From contig NZ_AZDJ01000013.1 in assembly GCF_001434705.1 (NCBI RefSeq), positions 43,623 to 107,622 of the forward strand: a stretch of DNA of 64,000 nt, read 5' to 3'. This DNA is from Lacticaseibacillus nasuensis JCM 17158 (GTDB lineage Bacteria > Bacillota > Bacilli > Lactobacillales > Lactobacillaceae). The notes beneath the pieces are model-generated. The model had not been told where the DNA came from. It searched no databases and was given only the letters and a program-made list of their open reading frames with translations. Below are positions 34,042 through 43,967 of this stretch, one piece after another. The first letter of the stretch is position 1; each line of letters opens with the position of its first letter. The position numbers and the translations under genes were made by a program.

Positions 34042-35514
34042 GTGATTAAACGAGTATGGCGATGGGTATTGGGGTTGTTTATGTTGGCAACCATGGTTGG
34101 TGGCGGCATGGCAACACCAGTGCACGCGGCGGATGATAGTCTCGCCAAGGTCCAGCAAAAAGGGACCTTGGTGATGGGGACCAGCCCAGATTACGCCCCG
34201 TATGAATTCTTGGTCAACCAGCACGGCAAAAACGTCGTGGTGGGGATGGATGTCGAGATCGCCAAGAAAATCGCCAAGGACATCGGCGTGAAGTTGGTCA
34301 TCAAGCAAATGGACTTCGATTCACTGTTGGTCGGGTTGCAAACCGGGAAGGTCGACATGGTGCTCAGCGCCATGACCCCAACCGATGAGCGCCGCCAAAG
34401 CGTGGACTTCTCGAAGATCTACTACAAGGGCGGCCAAGACATCGTCGTGAACAAGGCCGACGCCAAGGTGTACAAGAACCACCAAAGCTTTGTCGATAAG
34501 AAAGTCGGCGCACAAACTGGTTCGTTGCAGGCGGATTTGGTGAAAAAGCAAATGCCTGAGTCGAGCCTGTTAGGCCTGACGAAGGTCACCGACTTGATTC
34601 TGGCGCTGAAGTCGCACAAGGTCGAAGGCGTCGTGATGGAAGAAGCCGTCGCCAGCGCCTATGTCCAAAACGACAACCAGCTGGCGTTGATTCCCGGCAA
34701 GTTCGACTTAGGTAGCGACGAAAACGGCACGGCGATTGGGTTTGCCAAGGGCAGTACCAGCCTGGTCAACGCCGCCAACCGGTCGATTGACGCCATTCAA
34801 AAGCAAAAGCTATTGCCGCAATACCTCAAGCAAGCTGGTCGCTACATGCAAACCAATACGACCAACACCAGCATGTTCCATTATTGGCGCTTCTTTGCCA
34901 AAGGGATTGGGTACACCTTGCTGATCACCGCGATTTCTGTGTTGATTGGGGTCGTCCTCGGGGTCTTCTTGGCCCTGATGCGGTTGGGTAAGGTGAAGGT
35001 GTTGCACGCATTGGCGGTGGCCTACATCGAATTCGTCCGCGGCACGCCGTTGATGATCCAGGTCATGTTCGTCTACTTCGGCATCGGCATTTTCATCGAT
35101 ATTCCGGCCTTGATCGCCGGGATCATCGCCGTGTCGCTGAACTCCGGCGCATATGTCGCCGAGATCATCCGCGGCGGGATCGAAAGCATTCCGGTGGGGC
35201 AAACAGAGGCGGCGCGGTCGCTCGGCCTGTCGCAACGGCTGACGATGCAAACCGTGGTGTTGCCCCAGGCGTTGCGCAACATTTGGCCGGCGTTAGGCAA
35301 TGAGTTCATCTCGTTGATCAAGGAAAGTTCCATCGTCTCTATTATTGGTGTTACCGATTTGATTTATCAGTTGAAAGTCGTGCAAACGGCCACTTACAAA
35401 GGCGTCCAGCCGATCATCGTGGCCATGGTCATTTACTTCGTATTAACATTCGGATTGTCCAAGCTCTTGGGCCACTATGAAAGGAAGATGAAACATGACG
35501 AAGGCACTAATTGA
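34042..35514 (+). CDS. amino-acid ABC transporter, fused binding protein and permease
   Basis: One 490-residue polypeptide joining an extracellular solute-binding domain to a membrane permease. Signal peptide/anchor at residues 1-31 (VHAADD), binding domain about 35-265 (starting [16 protein letters not shown]), then a HisM/GlnP permease of about five helices (about 285-480) with the EAARSLGL loop for the ATPase. GTG 34042 follows AGGAA; the upstream GTG at 34012 has no good ribosome site. This fusion is known in lactic acid bacteria (GlnP-type glutamine/glutamate importers). The ATPase gene overlaps its end by 20 bases. Confidence 0.94.
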   Translation: MIKRVWRWVLGLFMLATMVGGGMATPVHAADDSLAKVQQKGTLVMGTSPDYAPYEFLVNQHGKNVVVGMDVEIAKKIAKDIGVKLVIKQMDFDSLLVGLQTGKVDMVLSAMTPTDERRQSVDFSKIYYKGGQDIVVNKADAKVYKNHQSFVDKKVGAQTGSLQADLVKKQMPESSLLGLTKVTDLILALKSHKVEGVVMEEAVASAYVQNDNQLALIPGKFDLGSDENGTAIGFAKGSTSLVNAANRSIDAIQKQKLLPQYLKQAGRYMQTNTTNTSMFHYWRFFAKGIGYTLLITAISVLIGVVLGVFLALMRLGKVKVLHALAVAYIEFVRGTPLMIQVMFVYFGIGIFIDIPALIAGIIAVSLNSGAYVAEIIRGGIESIPVGQTEAARSLGLSQRLTMQTVVLPQALRNIWPALGNEFISLIKESSIVSIIGVTDLIYQLKVVQTATYKGVQPIIVAMVIYFVLTFGLSKLLGHYERKMKHDEGTN

Positions 35515-36238
35515 GATTAAGCACCTCGTGAAAAAGTTTGGGGATAACGTCGTGTTAAACGATATTTCCGAAACCATCAACCAAGGCGACGTGATTGTAG
35601 TCATCGGGGCGTCCGGCGGCGGGAAGAGTACCTTCTTGCGCAGCCTCAACCTGCTGAATCAGCCGACCAGCGGCGAAATCGATTTTGAAGGCACGGACCT
35701 CACCAGCCTCAGCGAAAAGCAACTCGATCAAGTCCGCGAGAAAATGGGCATGGTGTTCCAGCAGTTCAACCTGTTTCCGAACATGACGGTGCTGGAAAAC
35801 ATTAAGCTGGCGCCGATGAAGGTCAAGCAAGCAGACGATGCGGCGGCCACGGCTAAAGCGCAGGCCTTGCTGAAGCAGGTGGGGCTCGAGGAAAAGGCCG
35901 ATGCCTATCCAAGTAGCCTGTCTGGTGGCCAAATGCAGCGCGTGGCGATTGCCCGCGCATTGGCGATGGAACCCGATGTCATGTTATTCGACGAGCCGAC
36001 GAGTGCGCTGGATCCCGAAATGGTCGGTGAAGTGTTGAAGGTCATGCAGGACCTGGCCAAGTCGGGGATGACTATGATCGTGGTCACCCACGAAATGGGC
36101 TTCGCCCGTGAAGTGGCTGATCAGGTTTGGTTCATGGACGCCGGCGTGATTGCCGAAAAAGGCACCCCGGAAGAAATCTTTACGGCGCCGAAAGAGGCCC
36201 GGACCAAAGACTTTTTAAGCAAGGTCCTCGCGCAATAA
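35495..36238 (+). CDS. amino-acid ABC transporter ATP-binding protein (GlnQ-like)
   Basis: ATPase (247 residues) powering the fused importer encoded just before it. Walker [10 protein letters not shown] (about 36-44), Q-loop FQQFNLFPN, signature LSGGQMQR, Walker [15 protein letters not shown] and the H-loop VVTHEMGF are intact. The gene starts 20 bases inside the upstream gene's end. A terminator lies twelve bases after the stop. Confidence 0.94.
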   Translation: MTKALIEIKHLVKKFGDNVVLNDISETINQGDVIVVIGASGGGKSTFLRSLNLLNQPTSGEIDFEGTDLTSLSEKQLDQVREKMGMVFQQFNLFPNMTVLENIKLAPMKVKQADDAAATAKAQALLKQVGLEEKADAYPSSLSGGQMQRVAIARALAMEPDVMLFDEPTSALDPEMVGEVLKVMQDLAKSGMTMIVVTHEMGFAREVADQVWFMDAGVIAEKGTPEEIFTAPKEARTKDFLSKVLAQ

Positions 36239-36250
36239 TGATTGCACTGA

Positions 36251-36280
36251 ACAGTCCCGGCGAAAGTCGGGGCTGTTTTT
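36251..36280 (+). terminator. terminator after the GlnPQ-like operon
   Basis: ACAGTCCCG (36251-36259), loop, CGGGGCTGT (36268-36276), one G-T pair, five T. Confidence 0.82.
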
Positions 36281-36403
36281 GCGTAATTTCGCGGACGGCC
36301 GACAAAAGCCACCCGGAAAAAGTTGGCCTTAATAAAACCGCTTACGATTTTACTCTTTCTTAACACCATTAACTTAATCTATACCTTTGCGGCGCCGGAT
36401 CCA

Positions 36404-36480
36404 TGTTAGACTAAGTTATGAATTTGAAAGAATTCATAAGCGTCGGCCGTTCCAGCACAAAGTCTGGAGCGGTCTTTTTG
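36404..36480 (+). ncRNA. candidate small RNA with own promoter and terminator
   Basis: Inside a 363-base interval without a recognised gene. An extended -10 (TGT-TAGACT, 36404-36412) is followed by a nine-pair hairpin TTATGAATT/AATTCATAA (36416-36424 and 36431-36439). A terminator comes next: CCGTTCCAG (36447-36455), CTGGAGCGG (36464-36472), then TCTTTTT. The transcript would be about 60 bases and ends before the uvrC promoter. A short frame from 36419 encodes 38 codons but has no ribosome site. No family recognised; it could instead be a leader remnant. Confidence 0.4.
36447..36479 (+). terminator. terminator of the candidate small RNA
   Basis: Nine-pair stem with one G-T pair and an eight-base loop, followed by TCTTTTT. 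It lies 150 bases upstream of uvrC and after no known gene. Confidence 0.7.
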
Positions 36481-36503
36481 TGTGGTTCCGAAAGCACCTG
36501 GCA

Positions 36504-36532
36504 TTGCGAGGAAAAGGTGAAGTCGGTACACT
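36504..36532 (+). promoter_or_regulatory. promoter of uvrC
   Basis: TTGCGA (36504-36509), exactly 17 bases, TACACT (36527-36532). Gives a 5' leader of roughly 62 bases. Confidence 0.65.
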
Positions 36533-36601
36533 AGAGCTGGATTGCATTTACCCGCCAACATCTTTACAATTAACCCCGAACGTTTGTTTTAGGAGGCAAC
36601 G

Positions 36602-38392
36602 ATGGCATCTGCGCATATTGAACATAAACTCGCCTTGCTCCCAGATGAGCCGGGGTGTTATCAAATGAAGGACCTGAACGGCAAGATTATTTATGTCGGC
36701 AAGGCCAAGAACCTGAAGAATCGCGTGCGCTCGTATTTTAAGAGCAGCCATGACGGCAAGACGGCGCAACTGGTGGCCAATATCGCCGACTTCGATTACA
36801 TCGTGACCTCTAGCGACAAGGAAGCCTTCCTGCTTGAAATCACCTTGATTCAAAAGTGGCAACCTTACTACAACATCAAGTTAAAAAAAGGGACCGGCTA
36901 TCCATACATCAAGATCACCAACGAGCGCGATCCCAAAATCATGATTTCCGGGGACGTGCGCAAGGACGGCGCCTATTATTTCGGCCCGTATCCGAATGTC
37001 TACGCCGCCGAAGAAACCATGCATTTTTTACAAAAGGTGTACCCGCTGCGGCGCTGCAATGGCTACCAAGGCCGGCCGTGTCTGTATTATCACATGGGGC
37101 AGTGTCTCGGCCCGTGCTGGCATGAGGTCCCCAAGGCGGAGTACGACGCGCAAATTGCCAAAATCAAGAGTTTTCTCGACGGCAATACCGGCAAGGTGCG
37201 CGCGGAATTAACCAAGCAAATGAAAACCGCGGCGGCCGACCTCGAGTTTGAGCGGGCGGCCGAGTTGCGTGACCAACTGCACTACATCGAAGTCACCGTC
37301 GAAAAGCAGAAGATTATTTCCACCGATCGCACGCAACGCGACATTTTTAATTTCTATATGGATAAAGGCTGGATCAGCATCCAGGTGTTCTTCATTCGCC
37401 AGGCCCGCTTGATGAAGCGCGAATCCCGGCTGTTTCCCATCGTCAACTCTGCGGAAGAAGAATTCGAGTCCTTCATCATGCAGTTTTATGACCGTAAGAA
37501 CAACGTCCGGCCCAAGGAGGTCCTGGTCCCCAAGGGCGTGAACAACGCCGTCTTGGCCGAAGTGCTCGACTTGCCGGTGCGGACGCCGCAACGCGGGGAG
37601 AAGCGCGACTTGATGGCCTTGGCGAAGAAAAATGCGCGCATCAAGCTTGAGGAAAAGTTTCGCCTGCTGGAGCTGGATAACCGCACCACCATCGGCGCCC
37701 AGAATGAAATCATGGACGCGCTTGGCCTCCCGCATGGCCACGTCATCGAGGCGTTTGACCACAGCCACATTCAAGGCACCGATCCGGTCAGCGCCATGGT
37801 GCAGTTCGTTGACGGCCAAGCCGAAAAAACCAATTACCGGAAATATAAATTGGCCCAGGCTGAAGGCGACCATTCCGCCAATGAAGACGCCAATACCCGC
37901 GAAGTGATCCGCCGGCGCTACACGCGGTTGTTGAAGGAACACGCCGCGTTGCCCGACTTGATTCTCATGGATGGTGGGGCGATTGAAATGAACGCGGCCA
38001 AGGATGTCCTGGTCAACGAGCTCAACCTCGACATTCCTGTGGCGGGGATGGTGAAGAACAACAAGCATAAAACCGCCGCCTTATTATTTGGCGATCAAGA
38101 CGACCCCATCGACTTGGATCCAAAATCGCAAGGCTTTTATTTGCTCGAACGGATTCAAGACGAGGTGCACCGGTTCGCGATCACGTTCCACCGCCAGCTG
38201 CGGAATAAGAATTCACTCTCCAGTCGACTGGAAACCATCAGTGGCGTTGGGCCACGCACCCGGGCGAAACTCATGCGCGAATTCAAGACGATTCCCCACA
38301 TTCGCGAGGCGAGCGTGGCCGACATTCAGGCGTTGGGCATCAGCAAAACGGTGGCCCAGGCCATCAAGGTGTCGCTGGCCGCCGAACCGTGA
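36602..38392 (+). CDS. uvrC: excinuclease ABC subunit C
   Basis: Dual-incision nuclease of nucleotide excision repair (596 residues). N-terminal GIY-YIG domain (about residues 12-95, starting GCYQMKDLNG with IIYVGKAKNL), Cys-rich segment around CLYYHMGQCLGPC, UvrB-binding UVR motif (about 200-235), RNase-H-like domain with EAFDHSHIQGT, and tandem helix-hairpin-helix at the C-terminus (GVGPRTRAKL). ATG 36602 has AGGAGG upstream. Single-gene transcript by the promoter and spacing. Confidence 0.97.
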   Translation: MASAHIEHKLALLPDEPGCYQMKDLNGKIIYVGKAKNLKNRVRSYFKSSHDGKTAQLVANIADFDYIVTSSDKEAFLLEITLIQKWQPYYNIKLKKGTGYPYIKITNERDPKIMISGDVRKDGAYYFGPYPNVYAAEETMHFLQKVYPLRRCNGYQGRPCLYYHMGQCLGPCWHEVPKAEYDAQIAKIKSFLDGNTGKVRAELTKQMKTAAADLEFERAAELRDQLHYIEVTVEKQKIISTDRTQRDIFNFYMDKGWISIQVFFIRQARLMKRESRLFPIVNSAEEEFESFIMQFYDRKNNVRPKEVLVPKGVNNAVLAEVLDLPVRTPQRGEKRDLMALAKKNARIKLEEKFRLLELDNRTTIGAQNEIMDALGLPHGHVIEAFDHSHIQGTDPVSAMVQFVDGQAEKTNYRKYKLAQAEGDHSANEDANTREVIRRRYTRLLKEHAALPDLILMDGGAIEMNAAKDVLVNELNLDIPVAGMVKNNKHKTAALLFGDQDDPIDLDPKSQGFYLLERIQDEVHRFAITFHRQLRNKNSLSSRLETISGVGPRTRAKLMREFKTIPHIREASVADIQALGISKTVAQAIKVSLAAEP

Positions 38393-38470
38393 CCGCAAGG
38401 CGACTTGAATTTCCGGCTTAAATTCCGTATGCTTGTACAATTGGATTAGACAAAATCATGGAGGACGCCT

Positions 38471-39757
38471 ATGTTCGTCGATCAGGTGACAGTTGAAGTA
38501 CAAGCCGGAAAAGGTGGCGACGGCATGGTCGCGTTCCGGCGGGAAAAGTTTGTACCGTTTGGTGGCCCGGCCGGCGGTGACGGCGGGCATGGCGGCTCCG
38601 TCGTCTTATATGTGGACGAGGGGTTGCGGACGCTGATGGATTTCCGCTATTCACGGCACTTTAAGGCCAAGCCCGGTGACAACGGCCAGCCGAAGTCGAT
38701 GTACGGGCGCAAGGCGGATAATGTCCGCCTGGCTGTGCCGGCAGGGACGACGGTGTATGATGCCGATACGCATGAGGAGCTTGGCGATCTCGTCAACCCC
38801 GGCGACGAACTGGTCGTCGCCCAGGGTGGGCGTGGCGGCCGCGGCAATATTCATTTTGTGTCACCGAAAAACACCGCCCCGGAAATTGCCGAAAACGGCG
38901 AACCCGGTGAACATCGCTTCATCACCTTGGAGTTAAAGGTGTTGGCCGATGTCGGTTTAGTTGGTTTTCCCTCTGTCGGTAAGTCGACGTTGCTGTCCGT
39001 CGTGACGCAAGCGAAGCCGAAGATTGCGGCGTATCAGTTCACGACCTTGGTGCCGAACCTCGGCATGGTGCAGCTTGATGACGGCACCGATTTTGTCATG
39101 GCCGATTTACCCGGCTTGATTGAAGGCGCGCATACCGGTGTGGGGCTGGGCATTCAGTTTCTGCGCCACGTGGAGCGGACCCGGGTGATTCTGCATCTGG
39201 TGGAAATGGATCCCGATAACGGGCGCGACCCGTTGACGGATTACCACGCCATTCGCCAGGAGCTGGCCAGTTACGACGAAACGATCCTCGCGCGGCCGCA
39301 ACTGGTGGTGGCGACCAAGCTCGATTTGCCAGGAGCCAAGGAACGCTTCGCCGAATTTAAGGCGGCGCTGTTAGAAGAAGGCGTGAGCGAGCAAGACATC
39401 TTCGCCATTTCCAGCATCACCCATGACGGCGTGCAGCCGTTGTTGCAGGCCACGGCCACTGCACTGGCGACGGCGCCGACGTTTGCCTTGCACGACACCG
39501 TGACGCCGGGTAAGTATACCTTCACACCGGATAACAGCGACTTGAAGGTGAGCCAAGACGAAGACGGCACCTTTATTCTCAGTGGCAAGAAGCTGGAGAA
39601 GCTCTTCAAAATGGCCAACCTCGATCACGACGACGGGGTCTTACGGTTCGCGCGCCAATTGCGTAGCCTCGGGGTCGACGACGCGTTGCGCGAGGCGGGG
39701 GCCAAGCAAGGAGACTTGGTCGCCATCGACGACTTTACGTTTGAATTTGTGGAGTAA
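38471..39757 (+). CDS. obg: Obg GTPase
   Basis: Essential ribosome- and stress-associated GTPase (428 residues). Glycine-rich Obg fold at the N-terminus (residues 1-158), then the G domain with G1 GFPSVGKST (165-173), G3 [10 protein letters not shown] and G4 ATKLD, and a C-terminal OCT domain (about 345-428). ATG 38471 follows GGAGG. Seventy-eight bases separate it from uvrC. Confidence 0.97.
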   Translation: MFVDQVTVEVQAGKGGDGMVAFRREKFVPFGGPAGGDGGHGGSVVLYVDEGLRTLMDFRYSRHFKAKPGDNGQPKSMYGRKADNVRLAVPAGTTVYDADTHEELGDLVNPGDELVVAQGGRGGRGNIHFVSPKNTAPEIAENGEPGEHRFITLELKVLADVGLVGFPSVGKSTLLSVVTQAKPKIAAYQFTTLVPNLGMVQLDDGTDFVMADLPGLIEGAHTGVGLGIQFLRHVERTRVILHLVEMDPDNGRDPLTDYHAIRQELASYDETILARPQLVVATKLDLPGAKERFAEFKAALLEEGVSEQDIFAISSITHDGVQPLLQATATALATAPTFALHDTVTPGKYTFTPDNSDLKVSQDEDGTFILSGKKLEKLFKMANLDHDDGVLRFARQLRSLGVDDALREAGAKQGDLVAIDDFTFEFVE

Positions 39758-39780
39758 TTTGATTGGAGTGAGGACGACTC

Positions 39781-41775
39781 ATGTCGCAACAACAGCGCAA
39801 GCTGAAACGAGAGGCTAAGCTGACTGCTGACCGGCCGAAGCGGCGCTACATCACGGGCTTCGACGGTTTGCGTGCGCTGGGGGTGATTGGGGTCATCATG
39901 TACCACCTGCGCCCCGAGCTGTTCCAAGGTGGGTATTTGGGTGTCCCCATTTTTATGGTGGTGTCCGGCTATCTCATCACTGATGGCTTGGTGATGCAAT
40001 ATCACCGCACTGGTCGCATCGACTTCAAGACGTTTTTCCTCAAACGCATTCGCCGGCTGTATCCCGGTTTAATTGCCGTCTTGTTCGCCACTAGCGCGTA
40101 CATCACCTTGTTCAACCGGCAGCTTTTGCACCATTTGCACATGATGGTGTTGACGAATCTCACGTATGTCTACAACTGGTGGCAAATCGCGCATGGCCAA
40201 TCGTATTTTGCCCGGTTTGCCAATGGCGAGTCGCCGTTTACCCACCTGTGGACACTGTCGATTGAGGGCCAGTACTATCTGATCTGGCCGGTCATCGTGT
40301 TGGGCCTGTTGGTGTTCGTCAAGCACCGGACCAAAATGGCCAGCGTCGTGGTGGCGTTAGCTGTCGTCAGCGCGGCGTGGATGGCTTTGCTCTTCGCATT
40401 ACACCCAACTGCTGATCCAAGCCGGCTGTATTACGGGACGGATACGCGGGCGTTTTCGATTTTGTTAGGGGCCGCGCTGGCTTTTGTGTGGCCGAGTGCC
40501 GAACTTAGCGACCACTTGCCGAAAGCGGCCAGTTGGACCCTTGATGGCATCGGGAGTGTTTCCCTGGTTGGCTTGCTCATCATGACCTTCACGCTGAGTG
40601 CCCAAAGCGGGGCGCTGTACCTCGGCGGCATGTTTGGCTTTTCGCTGTTGGCGACGGCCTTGGTCGCCGTGGTGGCGCATCCGGCGGGGCACTTCAACCG
40701 CCTGCTGACCAATCCGTTTTTTGCCTATTTGGGTTCGCGGAGCTATGGGATTTATTTGTATCAGTTTCCGGTAATGATTGCCTTTGAGCATCAATTCACC
40801 GACGTGGCCGATCACCCGCTCCTCTATCCGGTGATCGAAGTGGCCCTGATCTTGGTCATCGCCGAGTTGTCGTACCGCTTCATCGAACAGCCGGTGGCGA
40901 AGTTTGATTACCGCCAATTGCGGACGTGGTTCGCCCAGCTGGTTGACCGCCGCGTGGCCGACCGCACGCCGCGCATCGTCGTGGCAATTGCCGCGGTGAT
41001 TCTGGCCATCGGCAGTGTCGGGTTGGTGCAGGCACCACACGCGACGGCGGTTCACGAGTCGCAACTGGCCAAGCGGCTGAAGCAAACCAAGGCGGACAAG
41101 TTGGCGCAGAAAAAGCGGCTGGCCGCAGCTAAGGCGAGCATCGCCAAGGCGAAGTCGGTCGCCGCAAATTCGGTCGCGGCGAGCAAGTCAAAAGAAGCCG
41201 CCAGCGCCGCGGCAGAGTCCGCTGCGCAAAAGCACCCGGTCAACCAAAAGTACGAAAAGTACGGGTTGACGCAAGTGGAGCTGCAAAAGGCCCAACAAAT
41301 CGGCATCACCGGCGTCGGCGACTCGGTCATGTTAGATGGCCAGCCGTGGTTGCAGGAACTGATGCCACACGCATACATCGAGGCCAAGGTGGCGCGACAA
41401 ATGAGTGCGTCGATTGGGCAGATGCAAAATCTAGCCAATACCGGCGCCTTGGCGCAAGTCGTGCTGGTCGGGCTGGGCACCAACGGCCCGTTTTCCCGCC
41501 AACAGTTTGATGCGATGATGCGGGTCATCGGGCCCACGCGCCAGGTGTTTTGGATCAACGTCCGGGTACCAACGCGCAGCTGGCAGAATCCAGTCAATGC
41601 GCAGTTGGCCGCGGCGGCCAAGCGGTTCCGCAATTTGACCATCATCGACTGGTACGGCTATTCGAACAGCCACAAGGACTGGTTTTATCCCGATCAGGTC
41701 CATCCCAACCCTAAAGGCGCACCGCATTACGCGGCGTACATTACCAAGTGCATCGTGGCGGGAGTCCATTCATAG
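39781..41775 (+). CDS. OatA-like peptidoglycan O-acetyltransferase
   Basis: Two-domain membrane protein (664 residues): an acyltransferase-3 domain with about ten helices (about 20-370, starting GFDGLRALGVIGVIMYH) carries acetyl groups across the membrane, and an extracellular SGNH domain (about 500-664) transfers them. SGNH blocks are present: GDSVMLDG with the nucleophile serine, GLGTNG with asparagine, and DQVHPNPKG with the catalytic Asp-His pair. A Lys/Ala-rich linker (about 415-490) joins the domains. OatA acetylates MurNAc and raises lysozyme resistance; the exact glycan is inferred. Confidence 0.9.
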   Translation: MSQQQRKLKREAKLTADRPKRRYITGFDGLRALGVIGVIMYHLRPELFQGGYLGVPIFMVVSGYLITDGLVMQYHRTGRIDFKTFFLKRIRRLYPGLIAVLFATSAYITLFNRQLLHHLHMMVLTNLTYVYNWWQIAHGQSYFARFANGESPFTHLWTLSIEGQYYLIWPVIVLGLLVFVKHRTKMASVVVALAVVSAAWMALLFALHPTADPSRLYYGTDTRAFSILLGAALAFVWPSAELSDHLPKAASWTLDGIGSVSLVGLLIMTFTLSAQSGALYLGGMFGFSLLATALVAVVAHPAGHFNRLLTNPFFAYLGSRSYGIYLYQFPVMIAFEHQFTDVADHPLLYPVIEVALILVIAELSYRFIEQPVAKFDYRQLRTWFAQLVDRRVADRTPRIVVAIAAVILAIGSVGLVQAPHATAVHESQLAKRLKQTKADKLAQKKRLAAAKASIAKAKSVAANSVAASKSKEAASAAAESAAQKHPVNQKYEKYGLTQVELQKAQQIGITGVGDSVMLDGQPWLQELMPHAYIEAKVARQMSASIGQMQNLANTGALAQVVLVGLGTNGPFSRQQFDAMMRVIGPTRQVFWINVRVPTRSWQNPVNAQLAAAAKRFRNLTIIDWYGYSNSHKDWFYPDQVHPNPKGAPHYAAYITKCIVAGVHS

Positions 41776-41790
41776 AATAGGAAGCAGACA

Positions 41791-42726
41791 ATGGAGTTAT
41801 TATTTCTCGGTACTGGCGCCGGCTCGCCATCGAAAAGTCGCAACGTGTCCAGCCTAGCGCTGAAGCTCCTCGATGAGCGCAACGAGGTGTGGTTGTTCGA
41901 CTGTGGTGAAGGCACCCAGCACCAAATCCTACGCACGACGCTTCGCCCGCGCAAAATCACCAAGATTTTCATTACGCATTTGCACGGCGATCATATCTTT
42001 GGGTTGCCGGGGTTGTTGGCGAGCCGCGCTAATCAAGGCGGCGAGGAGCCGTTGACCATTTATGGCCCCGCCGGGATCGAGCAGTTTGTCCAAACCAGCC
42101 TCAAGATTACCCAGACGCGGTTGCCGTATCAGATCAAGTATGTGCTGTTGCACAACCCCGGCGTCATTTTTCAAGACGCCACGTTTAAGGTCAGCTTTGC
42201 GGCGTTGAACCACCGTATCCAAAGCTTCGGCTACCGGGTGGAGGAGTTACCGCACCCAGGGGAGCTGCTGATCGACAAAGTTCGCGCCGCCGGCATCCCC
42301 GCCGGCCCGGCCTATGCCCAGCTGAAGGCTGGCGCCACCATCACGCTCCCAGATGGCCGCAGGTTTGACGGGCATGACTTTATTGGCGCCGCGCAGCCCG
42401 GCCGCACCGTGGTGATTTGTGGCGATACGCGAATTACTGACAGCGAGCAGGCCTTGGCCAAAGACGCCACGGTGCTGGTGCATGAAAGCACCTTTGGCCC
42501 TGATGAGGCGAAGCTGGCGCGGCAGTATTATCACACGACGAATCTACAGGCGGCAAAGTTGGCCAAGCAGGCCGGCGTGCAGCGGCTGTTGTTGACGCAT
42601 ATCTCCGCGCGCTACCTGGGTAAGGCCGCCGTGGAGTTGCAACGCACGGCGCAGGCGGTGTTCCCGCACACTGCCGTGGTGCGCGACCTAGAAGCCGTCG
42701 ACATTCCGTTTGAAAAGGAGAGCTAA
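41791..42726 (+). CDS. rnz: ribonuclease Z
   Basis: Zinc endonuclease (311 residues) removing 3' trailers from tRNA precursors. Metallo-beta-lactamase motif HLHGDH (63-68) and the later GDTR and HEST metal/histidine blocks are in order; the exosite arm lies around 155-180. ATG 41791 begins [18 protein letters not shown], typical of the family. Its stop is one base before the next start. Confidence 0.96.
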   Translation: MELLFLGTGAGSPSKSRNVSSLALKLLDERNEVWLFDCGEGTQHQILRTTLRPRKITKIFITHLHGDHIFGLPGLLASRANQGGEEPLTIYGPAGIEQFVQTSLKITQTRLPYQIKYVLLHNPGVIFQDATFKVSFAALNHRIQSFGYRVEELPHPGELLIDKVRAAGIPAGPAYAQLKAGATITLPDGRRFDGHDFIGAAQPGRTVVICGDTRITDSEQALAKDATVLVHESTFGPDEAKLARQYYHTTNLQAAKLAKQAGVQRLLLTHISARYLGKAAVELQRTAQAVFPHTAVVRDLEAVDIPFEKES

Positions 42727-42727
42727 T

Positions 42728-43513
42728 ATGCGCTTAACTGGCCAAATCGTGGTCATCACAGGTGGTTCTTCCGGGTTAGGCAAGGCAGTTGGCGTGGCCG
42801 CGGCGAAAGCCGGGGCCACGGTGGTGTTGTTGGCCCGCCGCAAAATCGCCTTGCAGCAGGCCCAAGCCGCAGCGACTGCGGCCTCGGGTTTGCCTAATTA
42901 TGCCTATGTGCTCGATGTGAGCGACCCGGTCGCCATGGCGGCAGTGGTGGCCCGGATTCAACGCGAAGTCGGGCCGATTGATGCCTTGGTGAATGCCGCT
43001 GGGTTCGGCCACTTCGAGCCCGCCGTCACCACCAAGCCGGCGCTGGTGGCCAAAATGGTGCGGGTCAACCTCCTTGGGACCATGTACATGACGCAACTTG
43101 TCGGCCGGGCCATGGTCGAAACTGGCCACGGCCACATCATCAACGTCGCCTCGATGGCAGGCAAAATCGCGACGCCAAAATCGGCGGTGTACTCGGCCAC
43201 CAAGTTTGGCGTGATCGGCTACAGCAACGCCTTGCGTTTGGAACTGCGACCCTTCGGCGTACGGGTGACCACGGTCAATCCCGGTCCGATCAAAACGAAT
43301 TTCTTTGCCGTAGCCGGCGCAGGGGATTACCTGCAGCGGGTGGCGTGGCTGGCGCTTGATCCAGAGCACCTGGCCGCGCGCATCGTCGCCGCTATTCACC
43401 GGCCGGTGCGGGAAATTAACGCGCCGGTGGTGATGAATGTTGCGGCTAAGTTGTATGACCTGTTCCCACGGGTCGGCGATATGCTGGCCGGTGGCGTGTT
43501 TAATCGAAAGTAG
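42728..43513 (+). CDS. short-chain dehydrogenase/reductase
   Basis: NAD(P)-dependent oxidoreductase of 261 residues. Cofactor motif TGGSSGLG (11-18), NAAG-type loop at 89-93 and catalytic Ser142, Tyr155, Lys159 (YSATK). The ending suggests a classical SDR of the YqjQ/DltE-like group; the substrate is unknown. I used ATG 42728, preceded by AAAGGAGAG; an earlier ATG at 42710 lies within rnz. Linked to rnz by a one-base gap, an arrangement shared with other bacilli. Confidence 0.88.
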   Translation: MRLTGQIVVITGGSSGLGKAVGVAAAKAGATVVLLARRKIALQQAQAAATAASGLPNYAYVLDVSDPVAMAAVVARIQREVGPIDALVNAAGFGHFEPAVTTKPALVAKMVRVNLLGTMYMTQLVGRAMVETGHGHIINVASMAGKIATPKSAVYSATKFGVIGYSNALRLELRPFGVRVTTVNPGPIKTNFFAVAGAGDYLQRVAWLALDPEHLAARIVAAIHRPVREINAPVVMNVAAKLYDLFPRVGDMLAGGVFNRK

Positions 43514-43521
43514 GCAGTGCC

Positions 43522-43872
43522 ATGAAGAATCAACAACGGTTAATTGTCGGCCTAGTCTTGGCGTTAGTCCTCATCGTGTTTGCCTTATTGAATCGGCAAC
43601 CCGTGGCCGTGAACTTTTTTGGGGCCACGTTTTCCTGGCCGCTGATTATTATCATTGTCGTGGCCGTAATCATCGGTGCGGTGATTGCGTTGCTAGTGGC
43701 AACCAGTAGTCGCGTGGCGACGAAGAAGCAATTGGCGGCGCTCACCGCCGACAATCAGCGACTCACCGCAGAGCGCGACAAGATGATTGCCGCGGCCACC
43801 GCCAAGGCGGAGGCCAAGGTGAAGGCCCTGGAGCAGCAACTGGCGCAAACGCAGGCGTCAGCCAAGCCCTAA
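43522..43872 (+). CDS. LapA-domain membrane protein
   Basis: Protein of 116 residues with two transmembrane helices (about 8-25 and 38-62) and a cytosolic coiled coil (about 68-112), matching the LapA (DUF1049) architecture. LapA proteins are linked to envelope assembly in Gram-negatives; the role in lactobacilli is not known. GGCAGTG precedes ATG 43522. Closes the rnz-SDR operon with a terminator overlapping its stop codon. Confidence 0.85.
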   Translation: MKNQQRLIVGLVLALVLIVFALLNRQPVAVNFFGATFSWPLIIIIVVAVIIGAVIALLVATSSRVATKKQLAALTADNQRLTAERDKMIAAATAKAEAKVKALEQQLAQTQASAKP

Positions 43873-43888
43873 TTCGGGGCTTTTTTTC
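43864..43888 (+). terminator. terminator after the rnz operon
   Basis: AAGCCC and GGGCTT arms flank the TAA stop codon; seven T follow. Confidence 0.78.
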
Positions 43889-43900
43889 TCGGCTCAGTCC

Positions 43901-43936
43901 TTTGACCTATGCTGACCAATGCCAACTTGGTATACT
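43901..43936 (+). promoter_or_regulatory. CtsR-like operator and clpB promoter
   Basis: TTTGACC (43901-43907), three bases, GCTGACC (43911-43917): a tandem heptamer of the CtsR type (TTTGACC-N3-TTTGACC), the second half matching five of seven. It lies just upstream of an extended -10, TGG-TATACT (43928-43936). CtsR represses class III heat-shock genes such as clpB. Confidence 0.55.
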
Positions 43937-43967
43937 AAAGGGGAGAACGTACGGGAAGGAGATTGTC

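Noticed and set aside
36419-36535. 38-codon frame MNLKEF... in the candidate small RNA
   Set aside because: No Shine-Dalgarno sequence, and the frame runs through the terminator hairpin.
36387-36668. 93-codon plus frame before uvrC
   Set aside because: It crosses a terminator and a promoter, overlaps the uvrC start and has no ribosome site.
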